DNA of 64,000 nt from Halocaridina rubra (GCA_037179515.1 JAXCGZ010000134.1:25001-89000); one strand, 5' to 3'. Numbered from the stretch's first letter, positions 41,966-54,653 are shown. Numbers and translations: made by a program. Notes: a model not told the origin generated them from the letters alone.

Positions 41966-42100
41966 GAAGCAAAATAAAGCCCATAAATAAAACACAAAGA
42001 GAAGCGAAGATGTACAATATATTACGACTGGACTCCAGTCGTAATATATAGTGCATCTTCGCTTCTCTTTGTGTTTTATTCATGGGCCTGTTTTTGCTTC
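41966..42100. repeat. Imperfect 135-bp palindrome flanked by (AT)n
   Basis: Centre at 42033 (GACTGGA-C-TCCAGTC). Arms start GAAGCAAAATAAAGCCC and end GGGCCTGTTTTTGCTTC with a few mismatches. (AT)n lies on both sides (41861-41940, 42103-42197). Confidence 0.85.

Positions 42101-42102
<2 letters not shown>

Positions 42103-42197
<95 letters not shown>
42103..42197. repeat. (AT)n array
   Basis: About 95 bp of AT immediately right of the palindrome. 42198-42524 beyond it holds nothing recognised apart from a 13-G run near 42363. Confidence 0.95.
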
Positions 42198-42199
<2 letters not shown>

Positions 42200-42524
42200 C
42201 GGACAGTTAGAAAGTATTACTATTAATAGTTTTCGTTTAAAAAGGATATAATAGAAGGAAAAGAAAGATAGAAAATATTCATAATATATCAGAAATGCAA
42301 TTTTAATAATCAAGGGGACAAAAAACTCTACCCAGTCAAAATAATGGCCAGAGGAAATCAAGGGGGGGGGGGGGTAGTTAACATGTGCGTGCGCAGAATT
42401 GCTAAAATACTGTCATTATATATGTAAAAGGCTTCCGCAATTTATAGATCAACATTCATTTTTCCAATAATTATACTAATTTGTTTCATGGTTCTGCTCA
42501 CACACACGCAGATACACTACTGTT

Positions 42525-43430
42525 AGGTTATGGAGGCTGTAGCTATCTTCATTGCCCAGAAGTGGATTGCCAATATACTGGGCCAACGTGATAGTTTTGT
42601 TAGTGATGCTTGGAAGAAAGGATATGACAACGTCCACATAACCTATGGTCCAGTTCACAAGAAAAACTCTCCCAGGAGAGCAAACACACCATTGCAAAAT
42701 AGTGCAGCAAGCGATATTAATAAGCAATGCATATGTTGCTCAACAGATCAATGAGCGCTGAGGGAAGACTGTGAATCAGGAGTTGGTTCATCAGTGGAAG
42801 GATGAAGGTCTCCCAGGCAATTCCAAAGACCATAAAATCTGCTGTAACTGGTGAAATTACATTTTGTTTTGTAACTTTCTGTCTCAGTGAGACGAGGTAG
42901 ACTTCTTTCACCTCTGCCCAAGTGACAAAGTCTTCGTCTTGACTGTTCGGAATCCTAATATTCAGAATAGTAAGATATGAGCATTAGGTAGGGGAGATAT
43001 TGAGACAATAAATGATACCAAGAAGTGCACTTGGCTTCAACTTTCATCAGATTTTTTTTTTATGCTTCACTACGCAGCGGGTCTTGTGGGTAATCAAGGA
43101 AAAGAGACAACTGGACAGAAGCTTATTTTCACGACAAGAACTTCAACCTGGAGGGAAAATGGTGCCATTCTTGAAGAGGTCTGGAAATGCCTTTGATCCT
43201 GGCCAAGTGTGTATTCTCCGCGACAGTGCTCATGCTTTCTAAAAAAAAATGAAAAAAAAAGGCGCAATATCTGATGACTAAATCTGGGACTGATGATTTC
43301 TATCGGTCTTATTGGTCTAGATATTCAGCAGACCAAAACCCTGTTGAACACATTGGAGCAATCCTGAAAGACAGAGTGTAGGCTAAGATGATTCAAGGAC
43401 GTTACAGTGATCAGTATTCAAAGACAAGCT
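42525..43430 (+). pseudogene. Tc1/mariner-like transposase relic
   Basis: The clearest part is 43310-43378, reading YWSRYSADQNPVEHIGAIL and then KDRV, which parallels the conserved DDE-region pattern of Tc1-like transposases (W..YSPDLNPIE..W..LK.RV). Upstream, CILRDSAHAF (43190-43240) resembles the DNA/H block carrying the second catalytic Asp. The ORF 42530-42754, with a Ser/Pro/Arg-rich stretch, may be the degraded DNA-binding half. Stops separate the pieces and no terminal inverted repeats were found. Confidence 0.5.
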
Positions 43431-43674
43431 GTGTGACAATTGTAATATTTGTTGGAGGATCTTGAGCTCAACACTGATCTCTTCGAGTTGCTGCTCTGAT
43501 CGCACACCTCAATACTCCAGGTTGTGCAAGAAGCAAGAAGCTTCCACACTAAATATTGATGGTATGGCAGATTTTCTATTGCTTCAGCAATACATTCAAG
43601 CAATTAATTGCTCTGTACTTTCACTCGTTATTTATCAATCTTCATGCAAATTGTTATATACAACCTGTACAGTG

Positions 43675-43682
<8 letters not shown>

Positions 43683-43756
<74 letters not shown>
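43683..43756. repeat. (AT)n array at the 5' edge of LINE A copy 4
   Basis: About 74 bp of TA ending exactly at the LINE A sequence CCCCACCCCCTCAGATTGC. Confidence 0.95.
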
Positions 43757-43758
<2 letters not shown>

Positions 43759-45389
43759 CCACCCCCTCAGATTGCAGACATAGAAGCTCATGGGACGGTA
43801 TTAAAGAACATCAACCTTTCAGCCACAGAGGTATGCAAAGCGCTGATGGAGTTAGATGTCCGTAAAGCTACTGAACCTGATGATATATCCCCTCATGTAC
43901 TTTAAAAATGCACAAATTCAATATCAGTGGCACTAAGTATCATATTTAAAAAGCCACTGGAGTCAGGGGAGATTCCAAGATGCTGGAAACAAGCAAACAT
44001 GATACCTATCTTCAAAAAGGGAAGGAGGGATACAGCTCTAAACTATAGACCAGTTTCCTTGACCAGCATAGTTTGCAAAGTTATGGAGAAACTTCTAAGG
44101 AAACTCATCTCTCTTCACTTGGAATCCTTCAACTTTTTGTCAGTGAGACAACATAGCTTCAGAGAAGGTAGATCAACAGTAACAAATTTATTATAATTTT
44201 ATGATGAGGTAAGCCGAATCTTACAGGAAAGAGAGGGCTGGGCAGATTGCATATTCCTAGACTTCCGAAAAGCATATGACACTGTTCCACAACGGAGACT
44301 TATTATGAAGATGCAAGCAATGGCTAGAATAGGTGGAAATGTCTTGGAATGGAGAAAAACTTACTCAGAAGGAAGGGAACAGAGGGTTAGAGTAAGATAC
44401 TCAGTGTCTGTATGGAGAAGATTTAGTAGTGGAGTCCCACAGGGTTCAGTTTTAGAGCCACTTTTGTTCCTTGTATATGTAAATGACCTACCAGAGTCTG
44501 TAAATTCATTCATGAATATGTTTGCAGATGATGCAAAGATTGTGAAGAAAGTAAGAAAGGAGAACAATGGTAGAGAACTTCAGGAAGATCTAATTAGTCT
44601 CCATGAGTGGTCAGAAAAGTGGCTAATAAAATTCAATACTTCAAAATGTAAGTAATGAGAATGGGTACAAATGCAAGAAGGCCCAAGCTTGACTACTCGG
44701 TGGCAGGAGTACAACCTCAAGAGACAGAAAATGAGAGAGATCTAGGAGTAAACATACTGGCAGATTTGTTGTCCAGAAATAGATACCAATGGCATAGCAA
44801 GGGTAGTACATGCTTTCTTAGCAAATGTAAGAGTAGCCTTCAGGCACATGGACAAGGAAATGTTCAGAAATATTTATGTAACCTATGTGAGGCCAAAACT
44901 TGAATATGCAGCCCTCTTTTGGAATCCGCACTTGAAAAAGCACATAGCTAAGCTTGAAAATGTTCAAAGGCATGCCACGAAACTGGTGCCAAAAATACGC
45001 AATTTCGGCTATGATGAGAAACTGAGGGAATTAGACTTACCATCACTCGAAGCTAGAAGATTGAGGGAGGCTATGGTGACAGTCTTTAAATTCTTTCATG
45101 GTTATGATTGAGTGGATTGGGATCGATATTTTGATATGGCTGGCTCTAGAACTAAAGGTCATAGTTTGAAGCCTCGTAAGAAAACTTCTTTGCAGGATAG
45201 TAAGGGAGTACTTTTTCAGTGTAAGAGTAGTTGATAATTGGTATTCGCTAAGCGAGGAGGCAGTTAATGTTAACTCAATCCATAGTTTTAAGGACAGGTA
45301 TGATAAGTATCACTAAGTATAAAATGGAACCGATGAGGAGACGGGAAGATACGAGCTTTGGGCTCTTTCCCGTAAGCACAATTAGGTAA

Positions 45390-45391
<2 letters not shown>
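43757..45391 (+). pseudogene. LINE A copy 4, RT to 3' end, decayed
   Basis: It begins in the linker before the RT ([12 protein letters not shown]). The pieces ANMIPIFKKG, LNYRPVSLTSIV, SSGVPQGSVLEP, MFADDAKIV and LEYAALFWNPHLKKH are visible in shifting frames, with stops near 43904, 44196, 44655 and 45110. The 3' UTR ends CACAATTAGGTAATCAC and passes into (AC)n. Confidence 0.87.

Positions 45392-45460
<69 letters not shown>
45392..45460 (+). repeat. (AC)n joining two LINE A copies
   Basis: 69 bp of AC: tail of copy 4 and 5' junction of copy 5. Confidence 0.96.
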
Positions 45461-45464
<4 letters not shown>

Positions 45465-46038
45465 GGGCAGCATATGCATTCTTATCAAATGTAAGGGTAG
45501 CCTTCAGGCACATGGACAAGGAAATGTTCAGAAATATTTATGTAACCTATGTGAGGCCAAAACTCGAATATGCAGCCCCCTTTTGGAATCCGCACTTGAA
45601 AAAGCACATAGCTAAGCTTGAAAAAGTTCAAAGACATGCCACGAAACTGGTGCCAGAAATACGCAATCTCAGTTATGATGAGAGGCTGAGGGAATTAGAC
45701 TTACCATCACTCGAAGCTAGAAGAGTAAGGGGGGATATGGTGACAGTCTTTAAATTCCTTCATGGTTATGATAGAGTGGATAGGGATCGATATTTCGATA
45801 TGGCTGGCTCTAGAACTAGAGGTCATAGCTTGAAGCTTCGTAAGAAAACTTCTTTGCAGGATGTAAGGAAATACTTTTTCAGTGTAAGAGTAGTTGATAA
45901 TTGGAATTCGCTAAGCGAGGAGGTAGTTAATGCTATCTCAATCCATAGTTTTAAGGACAGGTACGATAAGTATCACTAAGTCTAAAATGGAACCGATCAG
46001 GAGACGGGAAGATACGAGCTTTGGGCTCTTTCCCGTAA
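45461..46038 (+). mobile_element. LINE A copy 5, 5'-truncated, C-terminus and 3' UTR intact
   Basis: The frame is open from the junction through 45979 and encodes the conserved C-terminal RT region (YVRPKLEYAAPFWNPHLKKH, VQRHATKLVPEIRN, SLEARRVRGDMV, FSVRVVDNWNSLSEEV, ending DKYH). It supplies the part missing from copy 1. The 3' UTR ends TCTTTCCCGTAATCAC(AC)n. Confidence 0.88.
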
Positions 46039-46130
46039 TCACACACACACACACACACATACATACATACATACATACATACATTTCATACACACATACA
46101 TACATACATACATACATACATACATACATA
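46039..46130 (+). repeat. (AC)n-(CATA)n array
   Basis: AC tail of LINE A copy 5 passes into CATA tetranucleotides, which also form the tail of the next, antisense, fragment. Confidence 0.93.
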
Positions 46131-46133
46131 CCT

Positions 46134-46360
46134 ATACCTTGGCTGTTTCCCCCTTAAATTGGGGGTAGCCGACATCAAGAAAGGAAAGTTTGGGGAGAAG
46201 TTATTCTCCCCTCTACTCCCCTTCTTCTTTGACGTCTCGCAGGAGGTTGATACAAGGGGGGGATTCCTAGTTCCCCCGCCCCGTCCACTTTTAGTCGCCT
46301 TTTACGACACGCAGGGAATACGGTGAGGCTATTGTTTGATATTGTGCCCGCCCCACAGGG

Positions 46361-46362
<2 letters not shown>
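46134..46362 (-). mobile_element. 3'-terminal fragment related to RTE-like family D (minus)
   Basis: CCTTGGCTGTTTCCCCCTTAAA and GGGGGTAGCCGACATCAA match 61794-61840, the 3' end of element D1 in the same orientation. In both cases the sense-strand tail is a tetranucleotide repeat ((TATG)n here, (GATA)n there). The rest (AGTCGCCTTTTACGACACGC) is not shared with D1. Confidence 0.6.
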
Positions 46363-46444
<82 letters not shown>

Positions 46445-46453
46445 TATATATAG

Positions 46454-46485
<32 letters not shown>
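46363..46485 (+). repeat. (AT)n-(GT)n array
   Basis: AT 46363-46455, then GT to 46485, ending where a SINE variant starts. Confidence 0.95.
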
Positions 46486-46487
<2 letters not shown>

Positions 46488-46669
46488 CCACCGTGGCCAG
46501 GTGGTAGCTAACGCGACTTTGATTCGTCGGTTCCAGACCCGTCACGGCCTGAGGCTGGAAAAGGCATTCACTTAGGATAACTGTTACACACTGCCAAAAC
46601 TAAATGTCCTTCTAAAGGAGGCACCATCCTAGCCCTTACTAAAAAAGGGAGTCCGTGACGTAAAGTCAG

Positions 46670-46670
<1 letters not shown>
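46486..46670 (+). mobile_element. SINE family 1 variant with a different tRNA-like head
   Basis: The body and tail (GCATTCACTTAGGATAAC, ACTGCCAAAACTAAATG, AGGGAGTCCGTGACGTAAAG) match SINE family 1. The head has GTGGCCAGGTGGTAGC (A box) and GGTTCCAGACCC (B box) with different intervening sequence. Confidence 0.75.

Positions 46671-46751
<81 letters not shown>
46671..46751. repeat. (AT)n array at the SINE variant 3' end
   Basis: About 78 bp of AT. 46752-47096 beyond it holds nothing recognised. Confidence 0.95.
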
Positions 46752-46754
<3 letters not shown>

Positions 46755-47096
46755 CAGAGAACAGAGCTTGGTTCATACCTAAGACGTCCCACATTCGACT
46801 CCGCAAGTGGCGCCATCTATCACTTCAAAATGTGTAGGGCCACTGATGACACAGAAGTTTCACATAATCATATTTAGCTGAAGAAAATGATGCCCGTTTC
46901 TTAGTAATTCTATGAATCCTGAAATTGTAATACTACAACCATCATAGAACTGACATAAGGTGACTTTCATCCCATTGGCTAATTAGCAGTTCTTAAGAGC
47001 AACAAAATATATGAGCAAAAACAGGGACTTCCCATAAATACTTCCTCTTTCCACCATACTCGTGGTTCAAGGATTGTCCGCAAAAACGAAAAATTT

Positions 47097-47149
47097 GTGA
47101 CGAATGACTATTAAATTAATAACTTTTTAGCGTTGGGTGTTGCTGTGTG

Positions 47150-47224
<75 letters not shown>

Positions 47225-47279
47225 ACACAAACAGCAACACCCACACTAAAAAGTTATTCATTTAGTAGTTATTCGTCAC
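47097..47279. repeat. Inverted repeat with (AT)n core
   Basis: The left arm (TGACGAATGACTATTAAATT, AATAACTTTTTAG, GGGTGTTGCTGTGTG) and the right arm (CAGCAACACCCACACTAAAA, AGTTATTC, TAGTTATTCGTCA) are reverse complements over ~55 bp around (AT)n 47151-47220. Similarity continues weakly outward. Confidence 0.85.
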
Positions 47280-47382
47280 AGATCTTCGCTCACTGGTGTC
47301 GGTTATCATTTGAAACTAACTTCTAAGCATTTCACCCACTCAACTCCAAGGCACAAGAGATTGCGATTTGAATGACCTTTGT

Positions 47383-47488
<106 letters not shown>

Positions 47489-47685
47489 TTTATTTCCAAG
47501 GTACAAATACATAAGTACTGAATCTGTCAAGTATTGAACCTGTCAAGTAATACGCGTATATAAAGAAAAGAATATACAATTAATCATAAGTAAATAAAGC
47601 TATACACAAAATAAAAGAAACTACTGAAACACAAACAAATATCAATATTCTTGAAATAAAAATTTTACCCAATTTTTCATATGAT

Positions 47686-47790
47686 CGGTTTTACTTTACG
47701 GACTCCCTCTTTTACTTATGGGCTAGCGGTGCCTTCTTGCGAAAGACTTTGGTTTTGACAATTGCGATCGTTAACCTGAGTGAATGTCCT
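47686..47790 (-). mobile_element. SINE family 1, 3' half only (minus)
   Basis: The reverse complement reads ACATTCACTCAGGTTAACGAT, CTTTCGCAAGAAGGCACCG and AGGGAGTCCGTAAAGT, the SINE body and tail. The tRNA-like head is absent (5' truncation). Confidence 0.75.
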
Positions 47791-47870
47791 TTCTAACCTA
47801 TCATAGACAACCTGTCTTGCATAAGCATAAAATTAAAGTCCTTAAAGTGATAATAAAAGAAAACACACAC

Positions 47871-49299
<1,429 letters not shown>

Positions 49300-49425
49300 G
49301 GAATAAGGGGCTAAGGGAACAGGATGCGAGAGATAGGAAAAGGTGGAAAAGGCTAGCAAAAAACATCGACCCCATATAGAAATAGGTTAAAGCTGAAGAC
49401 AAAGAAAAAAGAAGACGAGATATAA
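49300..49425 (+). mobile_element. RTE-like C 3'-end fragment
   Basis: The order AGGATGCGAGAGATAGGAAA, GTGGAAAAGGCTAGC, ACATCGACCCCATATAG and GAAGACAAAG mirrors the last codons and tail of RTE C (23115-23198). Confidence 0.65.
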
Positions 49426-49624
49426 AAACAAAAGACAATACAAATACATATTCATTCGTCTATCTATAACCCCCCCCCCTTTAGCCTTCCGTTCTATGTG
49501 GGGATTTAATCCCCCCCCCCTTTTCTGCCTTTCCATAATTCTTTCTCAATTTTATCTGCAGTTTTTCCCCATACTCATATAAGATCGTCGTTTCTCACTG
49601 GTCTCTTGAAGTCTAATGCTGGCT

Positions 49625-49720
49625 TTGCTCAGAGTTTTACAACCGGATTGTATCCTACCTAAAATCAACCCTTTCCACTCATCCTGGCTTGGGACCGGCA
49701 ACAGGTTGAGTTGGCGTGGA
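49625..49720 (-). mobile_element. RTE-like C 5'-end fragment (minus)
   Basis: The reverse complement contains CTCAACCTGTTGCCGGTCCC and AAGCCAGGATG, parallel to CTCAACTGAGTGCCGGTCCC and AAGCCCGGGTAG of RTE C. It could be another short RTE derivative. Confidence 0.45.
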
Positions 49721-49988
49721 TATCCCAGTGTCCTAACCTCATTTTGATAACTCGTATTGCTCCTATGAGATGGAATGACTACCCGAGTGTGTCTCATAAG
49801 CAATGATTACAGTAATGATGACTCTCTAATCCGTGAGAAGGATGCAACAAGCGCAACGGTTCTAAAAATGTCATGGTTGCCCAAAGGTCGCAGAGGGCAA
49901 GGTCAGGAGGCGGGGTCATAAGGAGAAGAAGGGGAGAAGTATTGTAATATTGGGTGGGTAGTAGGAGGAGGGCTAAAGAGAGAGAAAC

Positions 49989-49994
49989 TATAAG
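49989..49994 (+). promoter_or_regulatory. Candidate TATA box of the cuticle-protein gene
   Basis: TATAAG lies 29 bp upstream of an initiator-like TCACTT (A at 50018) and 110 bp upstream of the proposed start codon. The following ~100 bp are unusually GC-rich for this window. Confidence 0.3.
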
Positions 49995-50098
49995 AGGCAG
50001 GTAAGCCATGAAGATTCACTTCACAGCACGGGCGGCCGTCACTTCTGTCTCACCCACACCGTTCCGCCCCCTCCGCCACCCTTTACGCCCGCGACATC

Positions 50099-50119
50099 AT
50101 GGCCTTTTGGACTAGCTTG
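50099..50119 (+). CDS. Proposed first coding exon of the cuticle-protein gene (start of signal peptide)
   Basis: The ATG at 50099-50101 in context CATCATGG is followed by six codons (MAFWTSL) and a donor TTG|GTAGGA. Joining in phase 0 to the acceptor at 52390-52391 continues as AVLSALAVSTLSLPG, giving a plausible hydrophobic signal peptide. Cuticle-protein genes commonly place an intron inside the signal-peptide codons, leaving a very short first exon (family knowledge). The GC-rich leader and TATA/initiator pair upstream support it, but the link across 2.27 kb of repeat-filled intron is inference. Confidence 0.4.
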
Positions 50120-50791
50120 GTAGGAGCGAACAAATGACTGTGTGATCACGGATTTGTTAAGTGATGCTGAGCAAGTGTCATGATTAATTTTGTTATTGAA
50201 ATTTTGTCAACTGCAAAAATAGAGTACGGCAAAGATACTTGCAATTGCCCACTTACTTTGATAGAAGATAATTGCATTCAGCACGCGCACTTTTATGCGC
50301 AGCATAACGTTGAAGTCACAAATTTCATTCCTGTCGGATAAATGAAAAAAAAAAACTTCCTTCAAGTGTCTTAATCTGCAACAAAACTAATTCACTGGAG
50401 AATGAAAATGTGATGAACATTCCGAAATAAAAAAAATAGAATATACATAGTTATTTTCGTGAAGAATATTGTCTGTGAGTAATGTTCGGTGAACTAAAGT
50501 CAAGGAAAAAATATACGTAGTATTTAAAAAAACTTAATAAACACACATGAAGGTACTGCATAAGCATGTTGACATTTAATACCTGCCACATTCGAAGGGA
50601 AACACTGAAAGAGAAGTTTACAACTAAATAACAAAAAAAGATATTCATGTATACATGAATGTGTGCATGTGGAATATGAACACGAAAATGCGTCTTTCTT
50701 TACCTAATTGCGGAATTCTGTAATTATGATTTAATTAAGTATTAATAACTCATGAAGTATATTGCAAGATCACAATAAATTTCAGTGCGTG

Positions 50792-50938
<147 letters not shown>

Positions 50939-51547
50939 GCACAAAAGTAACTAATTATCACAAGCACCGATGTGAGCAGTCAGCCAAAAATAACTCTTCT
51001 CTGCCTATTCTACAAAAACCAAACTAATTTCCTTAGAGCAGGGTTACTTTACTAACTTTAATATAGAATAAATGCTGATATGGCAGAGATCAGTATTACA
51101 AGGATAAAAAAATAAAATAAAATTATTATTTAGAAACAAATAACAAATACCTTTGAAACATCTTTAAAAAAAAGGGGGGGGGGATTTTACAATGAAACAG
51201 ACTAATAAATTTGAAATCTCCAAAACATATCCTGAATTTAGTGTTTGAGATAACACATAAATAATATAGGGAGTGTTCATTGCAATATCAAGGCACTACA
51301 GTCCTAATATGCCCTGCCTCAATTATCCCCGTTGAAGAATGTACAGAAAGAGGATCTCTCAGAGAGTTAACAGTTATCTTCGCCAGAAGTTTTTTTTTTT
51401 CTAGAAGACTTAGTATGCGACAAAAGAGACCTGTTACCTCTATGGGAGTACTCCTCAACGGAGATATATGAGGCATTGTTTTGAGACTAGTGTAAATAAT
51501 GTCGTCCTCTTTGATGCTATTTCCATAAAATAGCATAAGCGATAGTT

Positions 51548-52065
<518 letters not shown>

Positions 52066-52094
52066 ATTTAGTGCTGTATGCTAACAGTTTGTAC

Positions 52095-52219
<125 letters not shown>

Positions 52220-52391
52220 GTGCGTAAACAGCTTGTGCATGAGTAAAGCTCATATCTAAACTCTGAACTAACAATTTTATAGATATCCAATTTGGCTAAT
52301 ATATTCTTTAAATAAATGTGTTTACTAGTGCTATATCATTACAACTTTTTAAACCCAAAGTAATAAGCTTTCATCCCCTCTCCACTTACAG

Positions 52392-54653
52392 GCAGTGTTG
52401 TCTGCTTTAGCAGTTAGCACGCTTAGTTTGCCAGGGCCAGACGGTGCTTATAACATTCCAAGAGTAGGCACAGGAAGGCGCTCCCAGTACTTTGTTCTTC
52501 ATAGTGATGGAACCTATAAATATGGTCATGACACAGGAGAGGGGGCCTTTGAAAGTGCAAGACTGAATAGCCCGGGTGACTTAGAAGGTGAATTTGGTTA
52601 CAGGGATCCAGATGGTAATAATATAAACCTTCAATACAAGTCAGGAGAAAGCGGTTTTGTTGCCAGTGGCCAACATCTACCTTCGCCTCACCCAGATTTT
52701 GATGCTGCACATGAAGCAGCTCGTGAGCGTGCACCATTTGTGGATCCACTGGCTGATTCAAGTTCCGATTCCTCTTACAAATTCCAATTTGCAGGTGAAG
52801 AGCAATCACGTACAGAGGAGAGTGATTCTGATGGAACAGTAAGAGGATCCTACACTTACACTGATGAGGATGGAATTACTAGAACCTATACATACACAGC
52901 AGGACGTGATACTGGTTTTGTCATAGAAGGAACTGATCTGCCACAAGGACCTGTAGAATCAGGGTTGACTCCAGCAGCAACCAGATTTTCTTCATCTGCC
53001 AACAGAGTGTCATCTTCTCGAAATTCCTCTCCTTCTAGAACAGTAGGATCTTCAGTTTCCTCTCAGAGAAGACCAGTTTCTCCAAGTTCTCGCCCTTCAT
53101 CTCGGCTTCCATCCAGATCTTCTGGAGCGACAACTCGATCTGGTGTCTCAGGAAGTGCTTCTTCTCATAGAAATAGTGTAAATTCGGATGGTTCATACTC
53201 TTTTGCCTACAATGCTGGTGATCATTCACGCACTGAGTCTGCAGATGCAAATTTAAATGTTGAGGGAGAGTTTTCATTTGTTGCTGATGATGGAGTTCAA
53301 CGCAGGGTTAGCTATGAATCTGGAGCTAACAGAGGATTTCATGCTAGAGGAGATCATATTCCTACTCCACCTGATGCTGGCTTTGGAAACCGCATACAAA
53401 TTGCAAATAGACAACCAACGCATCGTGCATCCAGTCCTTCCCGGCCGTCACCTGCTCGCCTTTCTCCACCTGCCTTAAAAACCCCGTCTGTACATTCCCA
53501 TTCTACTTTCCAAAGTTCTCGGCCACAGTCTACTTTCCAGGCACCTCGTCTTCACTCATCTGCACAATCTCCTCGTCCACAGTCAGCTCTTTCAAGTTCC
53601 CATCACCAATCTACTTTCAGTGCACACCGTCAACAGTCTGTCTTTCCAACTCCCACAACAAGAAAAACAACTGGCTCTTTATCTCTTCCATCTCCCTCAT
53701 CACCTCGAGTACCATTTGAGGAAGCAAATACCCGCAGTGAGTTTAGACCTGATGGCAGTTATGCCTTTGCCTATGAGACATCAAGCCACTCAAGAGCTGA
53801 AAGTGGTGACAGTGATAATAATGTAGATGGTGAGTTTTCTTTTGTTGCTGATGATGATGGACAAAGAAGAGAAATAAAATATGAAGCTGGGTCTGACACA
53901 GGTTTTATTGCAGAAGGTACTCATATTCCCATTGGGCCAGAAGTGCCTGGTGCACCATCTGGACAGCCTACTGGTAGAATCGTACCTGTACAAGAAGTTC
54001 CTTTTGTAGATCCACTTGCTGACACTGGATTAGATGCTTCCTACAATTTTGACTTTGACTCTGAACAATATTCTCGCACAGAGACTGCAGATTCTGAAGG
54101 TAATGTTCAAGGTACATACACTGTAGTTGATGATGATGGTACCCGTCGTACTTACCGCTTCCGTGCAGGCAAAGGAGTAGGATTTGAAACTGAGGAGGTC
54201 TCTGTGTCTCGTGGTGCCCCTCCAACAAGGCAAGCGGCCTCTACTTCTGGATCAGCTTCTTTATTCAGTGGTACAAATACACAGGTGTCTTCACCTAGTT
54301 TCCGAGGAGCAGCTTCTCCTTCATCATCATCAACACCCTTCCGTCAGTCAGGAAGTTTTTCGTCAACATCAGCTCATGGAAGTGGTATACAGACAGCCCC
54401 ACAATTTAGTACATCTTCATCAACAATAAATCGAGGAGGATCAGGATTAAGAACTAGTTCTTACACAGCACCATCAAGTTCGTTCAATCAAGGGTCTACA
54501 ACGAGCTCATTCTCCTCCTCATCACGCACTCCCCTAAGGAGTTCTTTTATTCCTGACTCCACCAAAGAGGTATTCCCAGGGTTTCAGCTTCACCAGTATG
54601 ATGCTTCAAAGAATCCAGACAAGTTTGGTTACGTTTTGACCTTCGATAACTAA
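52392..54653 (+). CDS. Cuticle protein with five RR chitin-binding domains, main exon
   Basis: After a good acceptor (CTCTCCACTTACAG), the frame is open for 753 codons to TAA at 54651-54653. It begins AVLSALAVSTLSLPG, the end of a signal peptide, so an upstream exon must supply the Met (proposed at 50099). With residue 1 = the GTG at 52395, RR-type domains are seen at ~31-98, 125-187, 263-327, 450-515 and 547-608. Each has a Y.F.../SR.E.....G.V.G.Y/F...DDG..R...Y.AG...GF pattern typical of extracellular chitin-binding cuticle proteins. Ser/Pro/Arg/Gln-rich low-complexity linkers separate them (~190-262, 328-445, 609-715). PFVDPLAD precedes domain 2 (114-121) and domain 5 (536-543). The C-terminus ends FGYVLTFDN. 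Most cuticle proteins have one RR domain, so five is unusual. It is likely secreted by epidermis into the exoskeleton. Confidence 0.88.
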   Translation, partial: AVLSALAVSTLSLPGPDGAYNIPRVGTGRRSQYFVLHSDGTYKYGHDTGEGAFESARLNSPGDLEGEFGYRDPDGNNINLQYKSGESGFVASGQHLPSPHPDFDAAHEAARERAPFVDPLADSSSDSSYKFQFAGEEQSRTEESDSDGTVRGSYTYTDEDGITRTYTYTAGRDTGFVIEGTDLPQGPVESGLTPAATRFSSSANRVSSSRNSSPSRTVGSSVSSQRRPVSPSSRPSSRLPSRSSGATTRSGVSGSASSHRNSVNSDGSYSFAYNAGDHSRTESADANLNVEGEFSFVADDGVQRRVSYESGANRGFHARGDHIPTPPDAGFGNRIQIANRQPTHRASSPSRPSPARLSPPALKTPSVHSHSTFQSSRPQSTFQAPRLHSSAQSPRPQSALSSSHHQSTFSAHRQQSVFPTPTTRKTTGSLSLPSPSSPRVPFEEANTRSEFRPDGSYAFAYETSSHSRAESGDSDNNVDGEFSFVADDDGQRREIKYEAGSDTGFIAEGTHIPIGPEVPGAPSGQPTGRIVPVQEVPFVDPLADTGLDASYNFDFDSEQYSRTETADSEGNVQGTYTVVDDDGTRRTYRFRAGKGVGFETEEVSVSRGAPPTRQAASTSGSASLFSGTNTQVSSPSFRGAASPSSSSTPFRQSGSFSSTSAHGSGIQTAPQFSTSSSTINRGGSGLRTSSYTAPSSSFNQGSTTSSFSSSSRTPLRSSFIPDSTKEVFPGFQLHQYDASKNPDKFGYVLTFDN

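Noticed and set aside
41998..42068. Palindrome at 41966-42100 as a transcription terminator hairpin
   Set aside because: Eukaryotic nuclear context and no adjacent gene; more simply a foldback repeat.
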